Of a stretch of DNA of 64,000 bases, positions 53,720-63,165 are shown in pieces (within the stretch, counting starts at the first letter, position 1; every line of letters starts with the position of its first letter). Below the pieces are notes generated by a model that was given only the letters and a program-made list of their open reading frames with translations, was not told where the DNA came from and searched no databases. The stretch lies in NCBI GenBank assembly GCA_021775255.1, contig JAJFIA010000013.1, forward strand, positions 18,742-82,741. The letters run 5' to 3'. The DNA comes from Roseovarius sp. (lineage in GTDB: Bacteria > Pseudomonadota > Alphaproteobacteria > Rhodobacterales > Rhodobacteraceae). The position numbers and the translations under genes were made by a program.

Positions 53720-54134
53720 CGGGCCTGTGATAACCGTATCCGGGCAGCAAACGGCATTTTTTTGGTTTATGCATTTTAGGCGAGATGAAACACCTGGCCG
53801 GTGAAATTATCCGGGTTTCTCACACCATTGTGTTTGAATTTCATCAAAGTTTTGGCTGTGCGGTTGCCATGGGGCGCTCAAATACAGGTGTCGGGCATTG
53901 ATTTAATATCCCGGCCCGGCCAGTATGATGGTTAGAATAATGGGTTAAAGCGTTTCGCCTCATTGTTGGATCACAATAATTAGGCGAACCGCGCGGAACC
54001 TGTTGATGTTGTGGGCGTTTCAAGATCAAGTCGTGATTTGGGCTTAATTTTGAGACGCTTTAGCCATTACCGGCCATAAACGGCCAAAGGGTTTGCTGGG
54101 GGCGGACCTTTCACACATGATCAGGGTTTGACAG
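53720..54134. other. 415-nt intergenic region upstream of the peptide transporter
   Basis: No plausible gene. The first 225 nt are AT-rich with no clear motif. The centre is the two-hairpin element copy B (53948-54060). The last 74 nt lead into the permease gene. The promoter of the transporter must lie here or in the element; I see no confident hexamer pair. Confidence 0.7.
53948..54060 (+). repeat. Two-hairpin intergenic element, copy B
   Basis: Hairpin 1: GCGTTTCGCCT/AGGCGAACCGC (53950-53960, 53982-53992; one mismatch) with inner ATTGT/ACAAT (53962-53966, 53973-53977). Hairpin 2: GCGTTTCAA/TTGAGACGC (54015-54023, 54050-54058; one G-U). It shares GCGCGGAACCT and ATGTTGTGGGCGTTTCA exactly with copy A, while loops differ and paired positions change in both copies. 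It precedes the permease gene by 74 nt. Confidence 0.8.
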
Positions 54135-55094
54135 ATGATTTCGATGTTGATCCGGCGTTTGCTGCTTGGGGTTGTGACCGTCTGGATTGTGTCGGTGATC
54201 ATTTTCGCGGGCGTCGAGATGTTGCCCGGTGATGCCTGTACCGCGTTTCTGGAGCGCGATGCCAAGGGTGAGATGCTGGCGCATTGCCGCGAGGCGCAGG
54301 GGCTGAACCAGCCGCCGGTGGAGCGCTATCTGAGCTGGGCCGCGGGCGCGATACAGGGCGATTTTGGCACCTCGATGAGCGGCGATCAAAGCATTTCGGA
54401 GATGGTGGGGCTGCGGGTGAAGCTGTCGCTGATGCTGGCGATGGGGGCCTTGATAGGCGGCGTGCCGCTGGCGATTTTTCTCGGCGTTGTCACCGGGATC
54501 TGGCGCGACAGGCCGCTGGATGTGTTTCTATCAACGGGTGCTATTTTCGCCATGACGATACCCGAGTTCATCTCGGCCACCATTCTGATCCTGATATTCT
54601 CGATCTGGCTGGGATGGGTGCCGGGTATCGTGATCACGCCCGCCGATGCGCCGGTGCTGGATTTTTTCCCCGAGTTCATCCTGCCGATCGTGGTGCTTGG
54701 CATGGTGATGACGGCGCATATCATGCGCATGGTGCGCACCTCGGTGATCGAGGTGATGGCAAGCGATTATGTGCAGATGGCCACCCTTAAAGGCGTGCCG
54801 TTCCGGCAGATCGTGTTCCGGCATGTGCTGCCCAATGCGCTGTTGCCCGCGATCAATGTGGTGGCGCTGACGGTGGCGTGGCTTTTGGGCGGGGTTGTGG
54901 TGGTTGAGATGGTGTTCAACTATCCCGGTCTGGGGCGGATGATGGTGGATGCCATATCCGACCGTGATCTGCCGGTGGTGCAGGCCATCGCGATGATCGT
55001 GGCCACGACCTATGTCTGCGTGAACCTGACGGCGGATGTGATGACGATGATCCTGAACCCGCGCTTGCGCACGTTATATATGAGGGCAAAATGA
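54135..55094 (+). CDS. Peptide-type ABC transporter permease (DppB-like)
   Basis: 319 residues with six membrane segments. The N-terminus (ISMLIRRLLLGVVTVWIVSVIIF) and the EAA-type loop SDYVQMATLKGVPFRQIVFRHVLPNALLP (split by residue about 215-245) are those of DppB/OppB permeases. It pairs with the next gene to form the channel for peptides, nickel or opines. Its stop overlaps the start of the next permease. The operon has no binding-protein gene. Confidence 0.92.
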   Translation: MISMLIRRLLLGVVTVWIVSVIIFAGVEMLPGDACTAFLERDAKGEMLAHCREAQGLNQPPVERYLSWAAGAIQGDFGTSMSGDQSISEMVGLRVKLSLMLAMGALIGGVPLAIFLGVVTGIWRDRPLDVFLSTGAIFAMTIPEFISATILILIFSIWLGWVPGIVITPADAPVLDFFPEFILPIVVLGMVMTAHIMRMVRTSVIEVMASDYVQMATLKGVPFRQIVFRHVLPNALLPAINVVALTVAWLLGGVVVVEMVFNYPGLGRMMVDAISDRDLPVVQAIAMIVATTYVCVNLTADVMTMILNPRLRTLYMRAK

Positions 55095-55984
55095 GCGATA
55101 TGGCCGCCCCCGGAATACCCCGCACCGGCAGGCTGCGCCGGATGGGCACGGTGCTCAGGGATATGGCGGCCAGCCCGTCGGGGGCTATTGGCCTTACGCT
55201 GGTGGTGGCGCATCTGGTGATGGCGCTGATCAGCCCGTGGATTGTGCCCTATGATTACAAGGTGATGGATTCCGGGATGGTGCTGAGCGGGCCAACGGGC
55301 GCGCATTGGCTGGGCACCGATGAGTTTGGCCGCGATATTTTCAGCCGGGTGCTGATGGGCGGGCGCGAGGCGCTGCTGGTAACCGGAATTGCCACGCCGC
55401 TGGCGATGCTGTGGGGCGGGATGATGGGCATCTTGCTGGGGCTTGCGGGCGGGCGTCTGGATGAGGTGATGATGCGGGTGGTGGATGCTTTCCTGTCGCT
55501 GCCGTGGATTTTGAAGCTCCTGGTGCTGGTGATGACCTTTGGCAATGGCATGATGGTGATCATCCCGACGCTGGGCTTTTTCTATGGCATTCCGGTGATC
55601 CGGGTGGCAAGGGCGGCGACCCATGATGTGGTGGCGCGGGATTTTGTATCTGCCGCCCGGGCGCGCGGGCATGGCCGGTTTGGCATTATCAAGCGTGAAT
55701 TGCTGCCCAATGTGCTGGATACGATGATGGTGGAGGGCGCGATGCGCTGGTCGTGGATGCTGCTGGCGTTCTCGTCGCTGTCGTTTCTGGGGTTTGGGGT
55801 GTCGCCGCCCACGCCCGATTGGGGGCTGATGATTTCGGAATCAAGGGTCTATATGCCGCTGTCGCCCTGGGGCGTTTTGGGGCCGATGGTGGCGTTATCT
55901 TCGCTGATCATCGGCATCAACCTGAGCGCCGATGCGTTGGCCAAGGCGATGGGAATTGACCGCGCCCGCAAGGCGGTGGTGTAG
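55091..55984 (+). CDS. Peptide-type ABC transporter permease (DppC-like)
   Basis: 297 residues with six membrane segments. The OppC/DppC N-terminal segment (SPSGAIGLTLVVAHLVMALI), WLGTDEFGRDIFSRVLMGGRE and the cytoplasmic loop ARDFVSAARARGHGRFGIIK are family marks. It overlaps the upstream permease by 4 nt and abuts the ATPase gene. Substrate unknown. Confidence 0.92.
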   Translation: MSDMAAPGIPRTGRLRRMGTVLRDMAASPSGAIGLTLVVAHLVMALISPWIVPYDYKVMDSGMVLSGPTGAHWLGTDEFGRDIFSRVLMGGREALLVTGIATPLAMLWGGMMGILLGLAGGRLDEVMMRVVDAFLSLPWILKLLVLVMTFGNGMMVIIPTLGFFYGIPVIRVARAATHDVVARDFVSAARARGHGRFGIIKRELLPNVLDTMMVEGAMRWSWMLLAFSSLSFLGFGVSPPTPDWGLMISESRVYMPLSPWGVLGPMVALSSLIIGINLSADALAKAMGIDRARKAVV

Positions 55985-57988
55985 ATGGGGGCGCCGCCGC
56001 TGATTTCCGTGCGTGATCTTTCGGTTGGCTTTACCGGCCGCACCGGCGCCACCGTGCCGGTGCTGCGCGGTGTGGATATGGCGGTGTGCCGGGGGCAAAG
56101 CCTTGGGATCGTTGGCGAAAGTGGCTCGGGCAAAAGCACGGTGGCGCTGGCGGCGATGGGCTATCTCAAGCGCGGGCTCAGGCGGTTATCGGGCGAGGTG
56201 TGCTTTGATGGCGCGGATATGTTTGCCCGCACGCGGCTTGAGCTGGAGGCCATTCGCGGCGGGCAGTTGGGGCTTATCCCGCAAAATTCGGGGCAGTCGT
56301 TAACGCCGACCTTGCGGATTGGTCGGCAGATCACCGAGGCGCTCAGGCTGCATTGTAAAATGCCCGAGGCGGAACATGAGGCGCGGGTGCTGGATTTGCT
56401 GGCACAGGTGCGGCTGCCTGACCCGGAGGTGATCATGCGGCGCTTTCCGCATGAATTATCCGGCGGGCAACAGCAGAGGGTGGCGATTGCCATGGCACTG
56501 GCGGGCGAGCCCGATGCGCTGTTGCTGGATGAGCCCACCACCGGCCTGGATGTGACCACGCAGGCGCATATCCTGGAGCTTTTGCGCGATCTGGCGGCCG
56601 AGCGGAACATGGCGATGGTCTATGTCAGCCATGATCTGGGGGTGATTGCGCGGGTCTGTGAAGAGGTGATGGTGATGTATGCCGGCGAAGTGGTGTTGCA
56701 GGGGCCGGTGCGGCAGGTGTTGCAAGATCCGGTGCATCCTTATGCGCGCGGGCTTCTGGCATCAATCCCGCGCCTGGGCGAGCGGCATTTGCCGGTGGCG
56801 CTTGAGGGCCGCCCGCCTGCGCCGGGGGAGGCGGGGCAGGGCTGTGCCTTTGCGCCGCGTTGCGGGCTTGCGATAGATCAGTGCCGGGAATTGGCACCGC
56901 CTATGGCACCGGACGGCGCGGGCAATCTGGTGCGCTGTTACCGGCATCAGGATGTGGGCGGGCTGGATGCAGCGCGGCAAGGATCGCTGCCACGGCGCTG
57001 TGACAAGCGCAGCGGCGCGGCGCTTGATCTGGGGGCGGTGGCGATTTGTTATACCGCGCAGGGCTGGCTTGAGCGGATGCTGGGCCACGCGGCACCGGTG
57101 CTGACAGTTGAGGGGATTTCCATCGCGATCAGGCAGGGCGAAACCGTTGGGCTGGTGGGCGAAAGCGGCTCGGGAAAATCCACCATATTGAAGACGGTGG
57201 CGGGGCTTTTACCGCCGGTTGCGGGCAAGATCAGCCTGTGTGATAAGCCCCTGCCTGTGAGGGTGGAGCAGCGCGCCCCGGATCAGTTGCGCCGGGTGCA
57301 GCTTGTTTTTCAAAACCCCGATGAAAGCCTTAATCCGCGCCATTCGGTGGCGGATATTCTGGCGCAGCCATTGCGCCTTTATTACGGGCTGAAGGGGGCG
57401 GAATTATATCAGCGCTCGGTTGAAATTCTGGAAACCGTGCGGCTGGGCGCGCATTACATGGACAGGTTGCCGGGGCAGTTATCCGGCGGGGAAAAGCAGC
57501 GGGTGGCGATTGCGCGGGCATTCGCGGCCGAGCCTGAGGTGGTGCTGTGTGATGAGATCACCTCGGCGCTGGATGTGTCGGTGCAGGCGGCAATGCTGGA
57601 ACTGCTGAATGAATTCAAGCGCCTGAAGGGCACAACTTATGTGTTTGTCAGCCATGATCTGGCGGTGGTGCGGGCGTTATCCGACCGGGTTGCGGTTTTG
57701 TATCAGGGGCGTCTGTGCGAGATCGGGCCGGTTGAGGCGGTCTATGGGCCGCGCTCGCATCCTTATACCGAGGTGCTGCTGAATGCGGTGCTGGAGCCGG
57801 ACCCGGATGTGGCGCCAAAGCTGATGGCGGCGGATGTGGTGGAATTGTCACCGCCCGCCATGGGCTGCCCGTTTCAGCGGCGTTGCCCGCGTAAACTGGC
57901 TGATATTTGCGATCAGAAAACACCACCATGGCGAGAATTTGAAGGCGGGCACGGCATTCGATGTCATCTCCCGCCTGAGGATTTATAG
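55985..57988 (+). CDS. Fused double ATPase of a peptide-type ABC transporter (DppD-DppF)
   Basis: 667 residues in which two ATPases are joined. First: Walker A GESGSGKST (from residue 44), signature LSGGQQQR, Walker B LLLDEPTTGLD. Second: Walker A GESGSGKST (from residue 392), signature LSGGEKQR, Walker B VVLCDEITSALD. Each half ends with the Cys-rich oligopeptide-transporter tail (CAFAPRCGLAIDQC near 285 and CPFQRRCPRKLADIC near 625). It powers the DppBC-like channel. The fusion is common in alphaproteobacteria. The gene abuts the permease. Confidence 0.93.
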   Translation: MGAPPLISVRDLSVGFTGRTGATVPVLRGVDMAVCRGQSLGIVGESGSGKSTVALAAMGYLKRGLRRLSGEVCFDGADMFARTRLELEAIRGGQLGLIPQNSGQSLTPTLRIGRQITEALRLHCKMPEAEHEARVLDLLAQVRLPDPEVIMRRFPHELSGGQQQRVAIAMALAGEPDALLLDEPTTGLDVTTQAHILELLRDLAAERNMAMVYVSHDLGVIARVCEEVMVMYAGEVVLQGPVRQVLQDPVHPYARGLLASIPRLGERHLPVALEGRPPAPGEAGQGCAFAPRCGLAIDQCRELAPPMAPDGAGNLVRCYRHQDVGGLDAARQGSLPRRCDKRSGAALDLGAVAICYTAQGWLERMLGHAAPVLTVEGISIAIRQGETVGLVGESGSGKSTILKTVAGLLPPVAGKISLCDKPLPVRVEQRAPDQLRRVQLVFQNPDESLNPRHSVADILAQPLRLYYGLKGAELYQRSVEILETVRLGAHYMDRLPGQLSGGEKQRVAIARAFAAEPEVVLCDEITSALDVSVQAAMLELLNEFKRLKGTTYVFVSHDLAVVRALSDRVAVLYQGRLCEIGPVEAVYGPRSHPYTEVLLNAVLEPDPDVAPKLMAADVVELSPPAMGCPFQRRCPRKLADICDQKTPPWREFEGGHGIRCHLPPEDL

Positions 57989-58410
57989 CGGTTGGCATGT
58001 TGCTACGGCTGATTGAGCCGTTGGCGATGTTCCCCGGCGGTTCATGATTGCCCTGACTTGTATGGAATTGATCACTTTTGGGCCGCAATGGGCGCCTGAA
58101 ACCATATTTCAGGAATGAAATGTGATGGTATTTTATGCGTGGCTGGGCCAGATCAGCCCGAAATATGGCGCAAATGAAGCATATTTGGTATGAGATTATC
58201 CACTGGCCACATCCATTTGTATTTAGTCTTTCCACAATGGTTAAAATCCGCACTGACTGTGCACGTTTTGTCAAGAAAGCGCCATAATTCAGACAAATAA
58301 TAGCCATGGGTGTTGGCTCATAAACGGTTGATCAATGAGGTGCCGGGATTGACAGTCATCGTTAGGACGGCACTATTGTTGACGAAAACAGATAAATTGG
58401 AGGACCAAGG
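57989..58410. other. 422-nt intergenic region before the PstS/OmpA gene
   Basis: No plausible gene. It holds a small hairpin CCTGAAA/TTTCAGG (58095-58101, 58107-58113) without a U-run, so not a clear terminator. A TTGACA hexamer lies at 58349-58354; the best -10 candidate (around 58371-58380) is weak. Otherwise nothing recognised. Confidence 0.5.
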
Positions 58411-59982
58411 GTGAGGTTAAAATTGGGGCATTTATGGACCGCTGCCAGCGCGTTTGTGCTTGGTGCCGGGCTGAGCACATCAGCCATGGCCGATCAGGTG
58501 ATTCTGACCGGTAATGATGGTGTAAACAAGATTGCCGGGGATCTGATTGAGTTTGATGGCGGGACCTATACCATCGACACAATCATGGGGCGACTGAATG
58601 TTGCCGCAGCGGGGGTGAGCTGTGAAGGCCCCGGTTGCCCGGTGATCGAGGAAGCGGGCATTTTCATGGTCGGATCTGAAACCATCGGCACCGGTGTTAT
58701 GCCGCTGTTGCTGGCGGGATTTGCCGATACCAAACAGGCGGCTGTGGAAGTAGACCGCGCGCGCGAGGATGTGTTTGCCGCCAACTTGATCGGCAATGGC
58801 GGATTTGGCGATTCGGTGGCCGAGTTTGTCATCAGTTCCACCTCTTCAACAGATGCCTTCACGGGATTGCTGGACCAGGCCGTGCAGATCGGCATGTCGT
58901 CGCGCCGGGTTGAACCGGCAGAAGCCCGGCAGATCGCCCGCGCGGGCGGCGGCAATATGATTGATCTGTCGCAGGAACATGTGATTGCGGTGGATGCGGT
59001 GGTTGCCATCGTCAATCCGAAAAACCCGATATCGGAATTGTCGATGGATGATCTTGACCGGATTTACAGCGGTCAGATTACCAACTGGTCATTGCTGGGG
59101 GGCAATGATGCGCCGATCAATGCCTATGCCTGGGCTGAAGGCTCGGGCACCGGCAAGGTTTTCGAGGATACGGTTTTTGCTGCAAGTGGCCGCAGGATGG
59201 CCGCCGGGGTGACCCGGGTGTCAAGCAATGCGGATATGTCATCGGCGGTGAATTCCGATGAGAATGCCATCGGGTTTGTCGGCTATGCGTTTCAGCGCGG
59301 GGCCAAGGCGCTGCGATTGGCAAGCGCTTGCGGAATTACGGTTGATCCCGATCCCTTTACGGTCAAGGCCGAGGAATATCCGCTGCAACGGCGGCTGTAT
59401 TTCTATAACCGCAACGATAATCTGACAGATGCCACGCAGGAATTTCTGGAATTCGCCACATCGGCCAGTGCTGATGACGTGATCTCGAAATCGGGCTTCA
59501 TCAGCCTGGCGGTGGAACACGACCCAAGAAAATTCCAGGGTGAGCGGACGTTTGACCTGATCCGCAACACCGTGGCACAGGAAGAAATTGGCCTGATGCG
59601 CGAAATGGTTGTCGAGGTTTTGCAATATGACCGGCTGTCGACCACGTTCCGCTTTGCCTCGGGCTCTTCAACGCTTGAAACCAAGGCGCTGGCCGATCTT
59701 GACCGCCTGATTGATTTTATCAATCAACTGCCTGGCGAAGTGGAGGTCTCCTTTGTTGGCTTCTCTGACAGTGATGGCAGCTTTGAGGCCAATCAGGCAT
59801 TGTCTGTTGGCCGGGCGCAAAGGGTTGCTGAAACGGTATCGGCATATGCCGCTGACCGGGTTGGTGATCGTGTGACATTCACGGCGAAAGGCTTTGGCGA
59901 ATTATCGCCGGCGGCGTGCAATACGTCGCTTGAAGGCAAGCAGACCAACCGCCGTGTTGAGGTGTGGATCCGAAGACAATAG
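58411..59982 (+). CDS. PstS-like substrate-binding domain fused to OmpA domain
   Basis: 523 residues from a GTG at 58411 with ribosome binding site GGAGGA. The signal peptide ends STSAMA-DQ. Residues about 90-360 form a type II periplasmic binding fold of the PstS kind (NPISELSMDDLDRIYSGQITNW and SNADMSSAVNSDENAIGFVGY). Residues about 405-523 are an OmpA/MotB peptidoglycan-binding domain (FRFASGSSTLE, GFSDSDGSFEANQALSVGRAQRVAE, SLEGKQTNRRVEVWIRR). It probably is a periplasmic or outer-membrane-associated protein that binds a ligand and the wall. A phosphate ligand is not shown. It stands before the LIV-type binding protein. Confidence 0.88.
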   Translation: MRLKLGHLWTAASAFVLGAGLSTSAMADQVILTGNDGVNKIAGDLIEFDGGTYTIDTIMGRLNVAAAGVSCEGPGCPVIEEAGIFMVGSETIGTGVMPLLLAGFADTKQAAVEVDRAREDVFAANLIGNGGFGDSVAEFVISSTSSTDAFTGLLDQAVQIGMSSRRVEPAEARQIARAGGGNMIDLSQEHVIAVDAVVAIVNPKNPISELSMDDLDRIYSGQITNWSLLGGNDAPINAYAWAEGSGTGKVFEDTVFAASGRRMAAGVTRVSSNADMSSAVNSDENAIGFVGYAFQRGAKALRLASACGITVDPDPFTVKAEEYPLQRRLYFYNRNDNLTDATQEFLEFATSASADDVISKSGFISLAVEHDPRKFQGERTFDLIRNTVAQEEIGLMREMVVEVLQYDRLSTTFRFASGSSTLETKALADLDRLIDFINQLPGEVEVSFVGFSDSDGSFEANQALSVGRAQRVAETVSAYAADRVGDRVTFTAKGFGELSPAACNTSLEGKQTNRRVEVWIRRQ

Positions 59983-60082
59983 CTTTTGATCGCGGGCGAG
60001 TGTAGTCAGGAATGACAACGCTCTCCTGAAACACCAAAGGCGTTGCTTGAAGCGCCGGGAAAAAGTTTCGAGAGGAGATACC

Positions 60083-60157
60083 ATGACGATGTTGCTGCCG
60101 CCTGTGACCGGGCCGGAAAGCCGGGTATCACCCACCTCGAATGAAGGAGATAAGTGA
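60083..60157 (+). CDS. 24-codon leader ORF, coupled to the LIV-type binding protein
   Basis: MTMLLPPVTG... ending NEGDK, with the strong ribosome binding site AGAGGAGA (60071-60078) just before it. Its TGA (60155-60157) overlaps the ATG of the next gene. It has a di-proline after two Leu. This could be a regulatory leader peptide or a chance ORF; no homologues are known to me. Confidence 0.3.
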   Translation: MTMLLPPVTGPESRVSPTSNEGDK

Positions 60158-61305
60158 TGGTATTCACACGAATAATTGGCTTGACGGTTGCTTTGTTGTC
60201 CGTTGCCACAATGACCGGGGCGCAGGATGTGGGCGTTTCGGACGACAGGGTTGATTTTGTGCAGATTGCGGCCCTGGACGGCCCGGCGGCGCGGCTGGGT
60301 CTGGGGATGCAAAAGGGCATTCTGGCGGCCTTCAAGGAGGTCAATGATGCAGGCGGCGTTGGCGGACGGCAACTGACGCTGGAGAGCCGCGATGATGGTT
60401 ATGAGCCGGATCGGTCAATCCAGCAGATCAACAAGATGATTGCAGAGCGGAAGTTTTTTGCGCTGATCGGTACGGTGGGCACCCCCACCAACAAGGTGTT
60501 GCAGCCGATCGCCACCGAGGCGGATTTCCCGCTGATCGGCCCGTTCACCGGGGCAGGGTTTCTGCGCAATCCGGATCTGAAAAACCTGTATAACCTGCGC
60601 GGCTCGTATGATGCGGAAACCGAAGGCTGGATCGCGCATCTGGTGGATGATGAAGGGCTGCAAAATATTGCCATCCTGTATCAGGATGACAGTTTTGGCC
60701 GGGCCGGTCTGAGCGGTGTCAACAAGGCGCTGGAGCGGCGGGGCATGGCTCTGGTGGCGGAAGGCACCTACACCCGCAACACCACCGATGTGAAAGATGC
60801 GATGGTGGCGATCCGCGCTGTCAATCCCGATGCGGTGGTGATGGTCGGGGCCTATAAGCCGATTGCCGAGTTCATCAAGCTGTCGCGCTCGTTTGATTTT
60901 ACGCCGGAATTTGTGACCATATCCTTTGTCGGATCGGTTGCGCTGGCCGATGAGCTGTGGCCGGAAGGGGCCGGGGTGGTGATCAGCCAAGTGGTGCCGT
61001 TTCCCTGGGATGACAGCCTGCCGATTGTGCAGGAGTATCAGGCGGCACTGAAGGGGTTTGATCCATTTGCGGATTATGGTTTTGTAACCCTTGAGGGCTA
61101 TCTGGTGGGGCGTCTGGTGATCGAGGCGTTGAAAGATGCCGGTGAGGACTTGACACGTGAGACGTTTCTGGCAGCGATTGAGGCCATGTCATCGCTTGAT
61201 TTCGGAGGGCTGAAGTTGAGTTATGGACCGCAGGATAATCAGGGGATTGATCAGATATTCATGACCCGGCTGCTGCCTGACGGGTTTTTTGAGCCGATGG
61301 AATAG
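60157..61305 (+). CDS. ABC-type branched-chain amino acid (LIV-type) binding protein
   Basis: 382 residues from the ATG at 60157, with AAGGAGA (60144-60150) as ribosome binding site; a GTG one codon upstream is possible. The signal peptide ends VATMTGAQ. The type I periplasmic binding (Leu/Ile/Val) fold follows: LGLGMQKGILAAFKEVNDAG, LIGTVGTPTNKVLQPIATE, LYQDDSFGRAGLSGVNKALE, VMVGAYKPIAEFIKLSR. No permease or ATPase genes follow, so it is an orphan receptor, or a sensor partner. The ligand is unknown. Confidence 0.9.
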   Translation: MVFTRIIGLTVALLSVATMTGAQDVGVSDDRVDFVQIAALDGPAARLGLGMQKGILAAFKEVNDAGGVGGRQLTLESRDDGYEPDRSIQQINKMIAERKFFALIGTVGTPTNKVLQPIATEADFPLIGPFTGAGFLRNPDLKNLYNLRGSYDAETEGWIAHLVDDEGLQNIAILYQDDSFGRAGLSGVNKALERRGMALVAEGTYTRNTTDVKDAMVAIRAVNPDAVVMVGAYKPIAEFIKLSRSFDFTPEFVTISFVGSVALADELWPEGAGVVISQVVPFPWDDSLPIVQEYQAALKGFDPFADYGFVTLEGYLVGRLVIEALKDAGEDLTRETFLAAIEAMSSLDFGGLKLSYGPQDNQGIDQIFMTRLLPDGFFEPME

Positions 61306-61310
61306 CGGGG

Positions 61311-61328
61311 GGCGGGCTGAAGCCCGCC
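61311..61328. repeat. Hairpin GGCGGGCT/AGCCCGCC after the binding protein
   Basis: An 18-nt inverted repeat with a 2-nt centre (more likely a 7-bp stem with a TGAA loop), 6 nt after the gene. There is no U-run. It may end the transcript and resembles dispersed GC-rich repeats. Confidence 0.6.
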
Positions 61329-61433
61329 TTACCATCTCTATCGGGGCTCGGTTTATGTTGCGAGGCAGCCTGTGATGGCTGATGCGCAGGCCAGATGCAC
61401 GTTTCGGTATCAAGCTTGCAGGTTTTATCATGG

Positions 61434-61459
61434 GTAGGCCGGGCTTAAGCCCGGCCTAC
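61434..61459. repeat. 26-nt perfect palindrome between the binding protein and gatB
   Basis: GTAGGCCGGGCTT followed by its exact reverse complement. It lies 43 nt after the gatB stop on the other strand, and so between convergent genes. Together with 61311-61328 it fills the gap with hairpins. Confidence 0.75.
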
Positions 61460-61501
61460 GGGGAATGTCCTTCTGGAGAGCCGGGTGTAGGGACGGCGGT
61501 G

Positions 61502-63013
61502 TCACAACCCGAGTTTTTGGCTGACGATCTGATTGACCGCCTTGGGATTGGCCTTGCCGCCGGTTGCCTTCATCACCTGCCCTACAAACCAGCCGGCGAG
61601 TTTGGGGTTGGCCTTCGCCTTTTCAACCTGCGCCGGATTGTCGGCGATGATCTGATCCACCGCTGTTTCAATCGCGCCGGTATCTGTTACCTGCTTCATG
61701 CCGCGCGCCTCGACGATCTGAGCCGGGTCGCCGCCTGTCGTATAGACGATCTCGAACAGATCCTTGGCGATTTTACCTGAGATCGCATCGGTACTGATCA
61801 GGTCAATGATGCCGCCAAGCTGCGTGGGCGAAACCGGCGATTGGGTGATGTCGTGCTCTTCTTTCTTCAACCGGCCAAACAGTTCGTTGATCACCCAGTT
61901 GGCGGTGAGCTTGCCATCACGCCCTGTCGCGGCCTCTTCGAAATAGGCGGCGCTGGTGACATCGGCCGTAAGCACCGAGGCGTCATAATCCGAGAGATTA
62001 TAGGCGCTGATGAAGCGGGCCTTTTTCGCGTCGGGCAGCTCGGGCAGGGAGGCGGCAATATCATCCACCCAAGCCTGTTCGATCTCCAGAGGCAAGAGAT
62101 CGGGATCGGGGAAATAGCGGTAATCATGCGCCTCTTCCTTGGAGCGCATCGAGCGGGTTTCATTCTTGTCGGGATCATAAAGCCGGGTTTCCTGATCCAC
62201 CGTGCCGCCGCCCTCGACAATCTTGATCTGGCGTGCGGCCTCGACCATGATGGCGGCCTGAATGAAGCGCAGGGAATTCATGTTCTTGATCTCGCAGCGG
62301 GTGCCGAGATGGGAAAAATCCTGGGTTTCCATATAGCGCTCGTAAGCCCCGGGGCGGCAGATCGAGACATTGACATCGGCCCGCAGATTGCCGTTTTGCA
62401 TGTTGCCGTCACAGGTGCCCAAGTAGCGCAGGATCTGGCGCAGTTTGGCGACATAGGCCGCCGCCTCTTCAGGGCCGCGCACATCTGGGCGGCTGACGAT
62501 TTCCATCAGGGCCACGCCGGTGCGGTTGAGATCGACGAAAGACATGTTGGGATCCATGTCATGGATGGATTTGCCGGCGTCCTGCTCCATGTGGATGCGC
62601 TCAATCCGGACCAGGCGGGCGGTGCCATCGCCCATTTCCACCAGCACTTCACCCTCGCCGACGATGGGGTGATAGAGCTGGGATATCTGATAGCCCTGCG
62701 GCAGATCGGGGTAGAAATAATTCTTGCGGTCAAAAGCCGAGGTGAGGTTGATTTCGGCCTTGAGGCCCAGCCCGGTGCGCACCGCCTGCTCAACACAGAA
62801 TTCATTGATCACCGGCAACATGCCGGGCATGGCGGCATCTATGAAAGAGACATTTGAATTGGGCTCGGCGCCGAATTTTGTCGAGGCACCGGAAAACAGC
62901 TTGGCCTTGGAGGCGATTTGCGCGTGTACTTCAAGGCCGATGACCAGCTCCCAATCGTGCTTTGCCCCGGCGATGACTTTGGGATTTGGGCTTTTGTAAG
63001 TCAGATCAAGCAT
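61502..63013 (-). CDS. gatB: Asp/Glu-tRNA amidotransferase subunit B
   Basis: 503 residues. GatB carries the kinase and tRNA-recognition domains of GatCAB, which converts Glu-tRNA-Gln and Asp-tRNA-Asn to the amidated forms. Marks: [20 protein letters not shown] (about 21-40), [49 protein letters not shown] split over 140-175, [12 protein letters not shown], and the YqeY-like C-terminal tail (about 350-503). gatA and gatC are not adjacent. It is divergent from the RTX protease gene. Confidence 0.96.
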   Translation of the reverse strand: MLDLTYKSPNPKVIAGAKHDWELVIGLEVHAQIASKAKLFSGASTKFGAEPNSNVSFIDAAMPGMLPVINEFCVEQAVRTGLGLKAEINLTSAFDRKNYFYPDLPQGYQISQLYHPIVGEGEVLVEMGDGTARLVRIERIHMEQDAGKSIHDMDPNMSFVDLNRTGVALMEIVSRPDVRGPEEAAAYVAKLRQILRYLGTCDGNMQNGNLRADVNVSICRPGAYERYMETQDFSHLGTRCEIKNMNSLRFIQAAIMVEAARQIKIVEGGGTVDQETRLYDPDKNETRSMRSKEEAHDYRYFPDPDLLPLEIEQAWVDDIAASLPELPDAKKARFISAYNLSDYDASVLTADVTSAAYFEEAATGRDGKLTANWVINELFGRLKKEEHDITQSPVSPTQLGGIIDLISTDAISGKIAKDLFEIVYTTGGDPAQIVEARGMKQVTDTGAIETAVDQIIADNPAQVEKAKANPKLAGWFVGQVMKATGGKANPKAVNQIVSQKLGL

Positions 63014-63119
63014 ATTTACGCCTCAATTTTATCGGATGATACGGGTTTAGGTCAGCGGAACACCGCAGGCAAGGGGGTGATCCGGCTGAATTGTTGTTCG
63101 GTTGAAAACCTTGCGCTAC

Positions 63120-63145
63120 CATGAATTGAATCGGGACCATTCATG
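63120..63145. promoter_or_regulatory. Inverted repeat upstream of the RTX metalloprotease
   Basis: CATGAAT (63120-63126) and ATTCATG (63139-63145) with a 12-nt spacer, 21 nt upstream of the start codon. It could be an operator or a leader hairpin; there is no further evidence. Confidence 0.35.
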
Positions 63146-63165
63146 ATAAGATCAGGAGACAAGTA

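Noticed and set aside
58095..58113. CCTGAAA/TTTCAGG hairpin as a terminator of the peptide transporter operon
   Set aside because: It lies more than 100 nt after the last gene and lacks a U-run, so I kept it only as a note in the intergenic entry.
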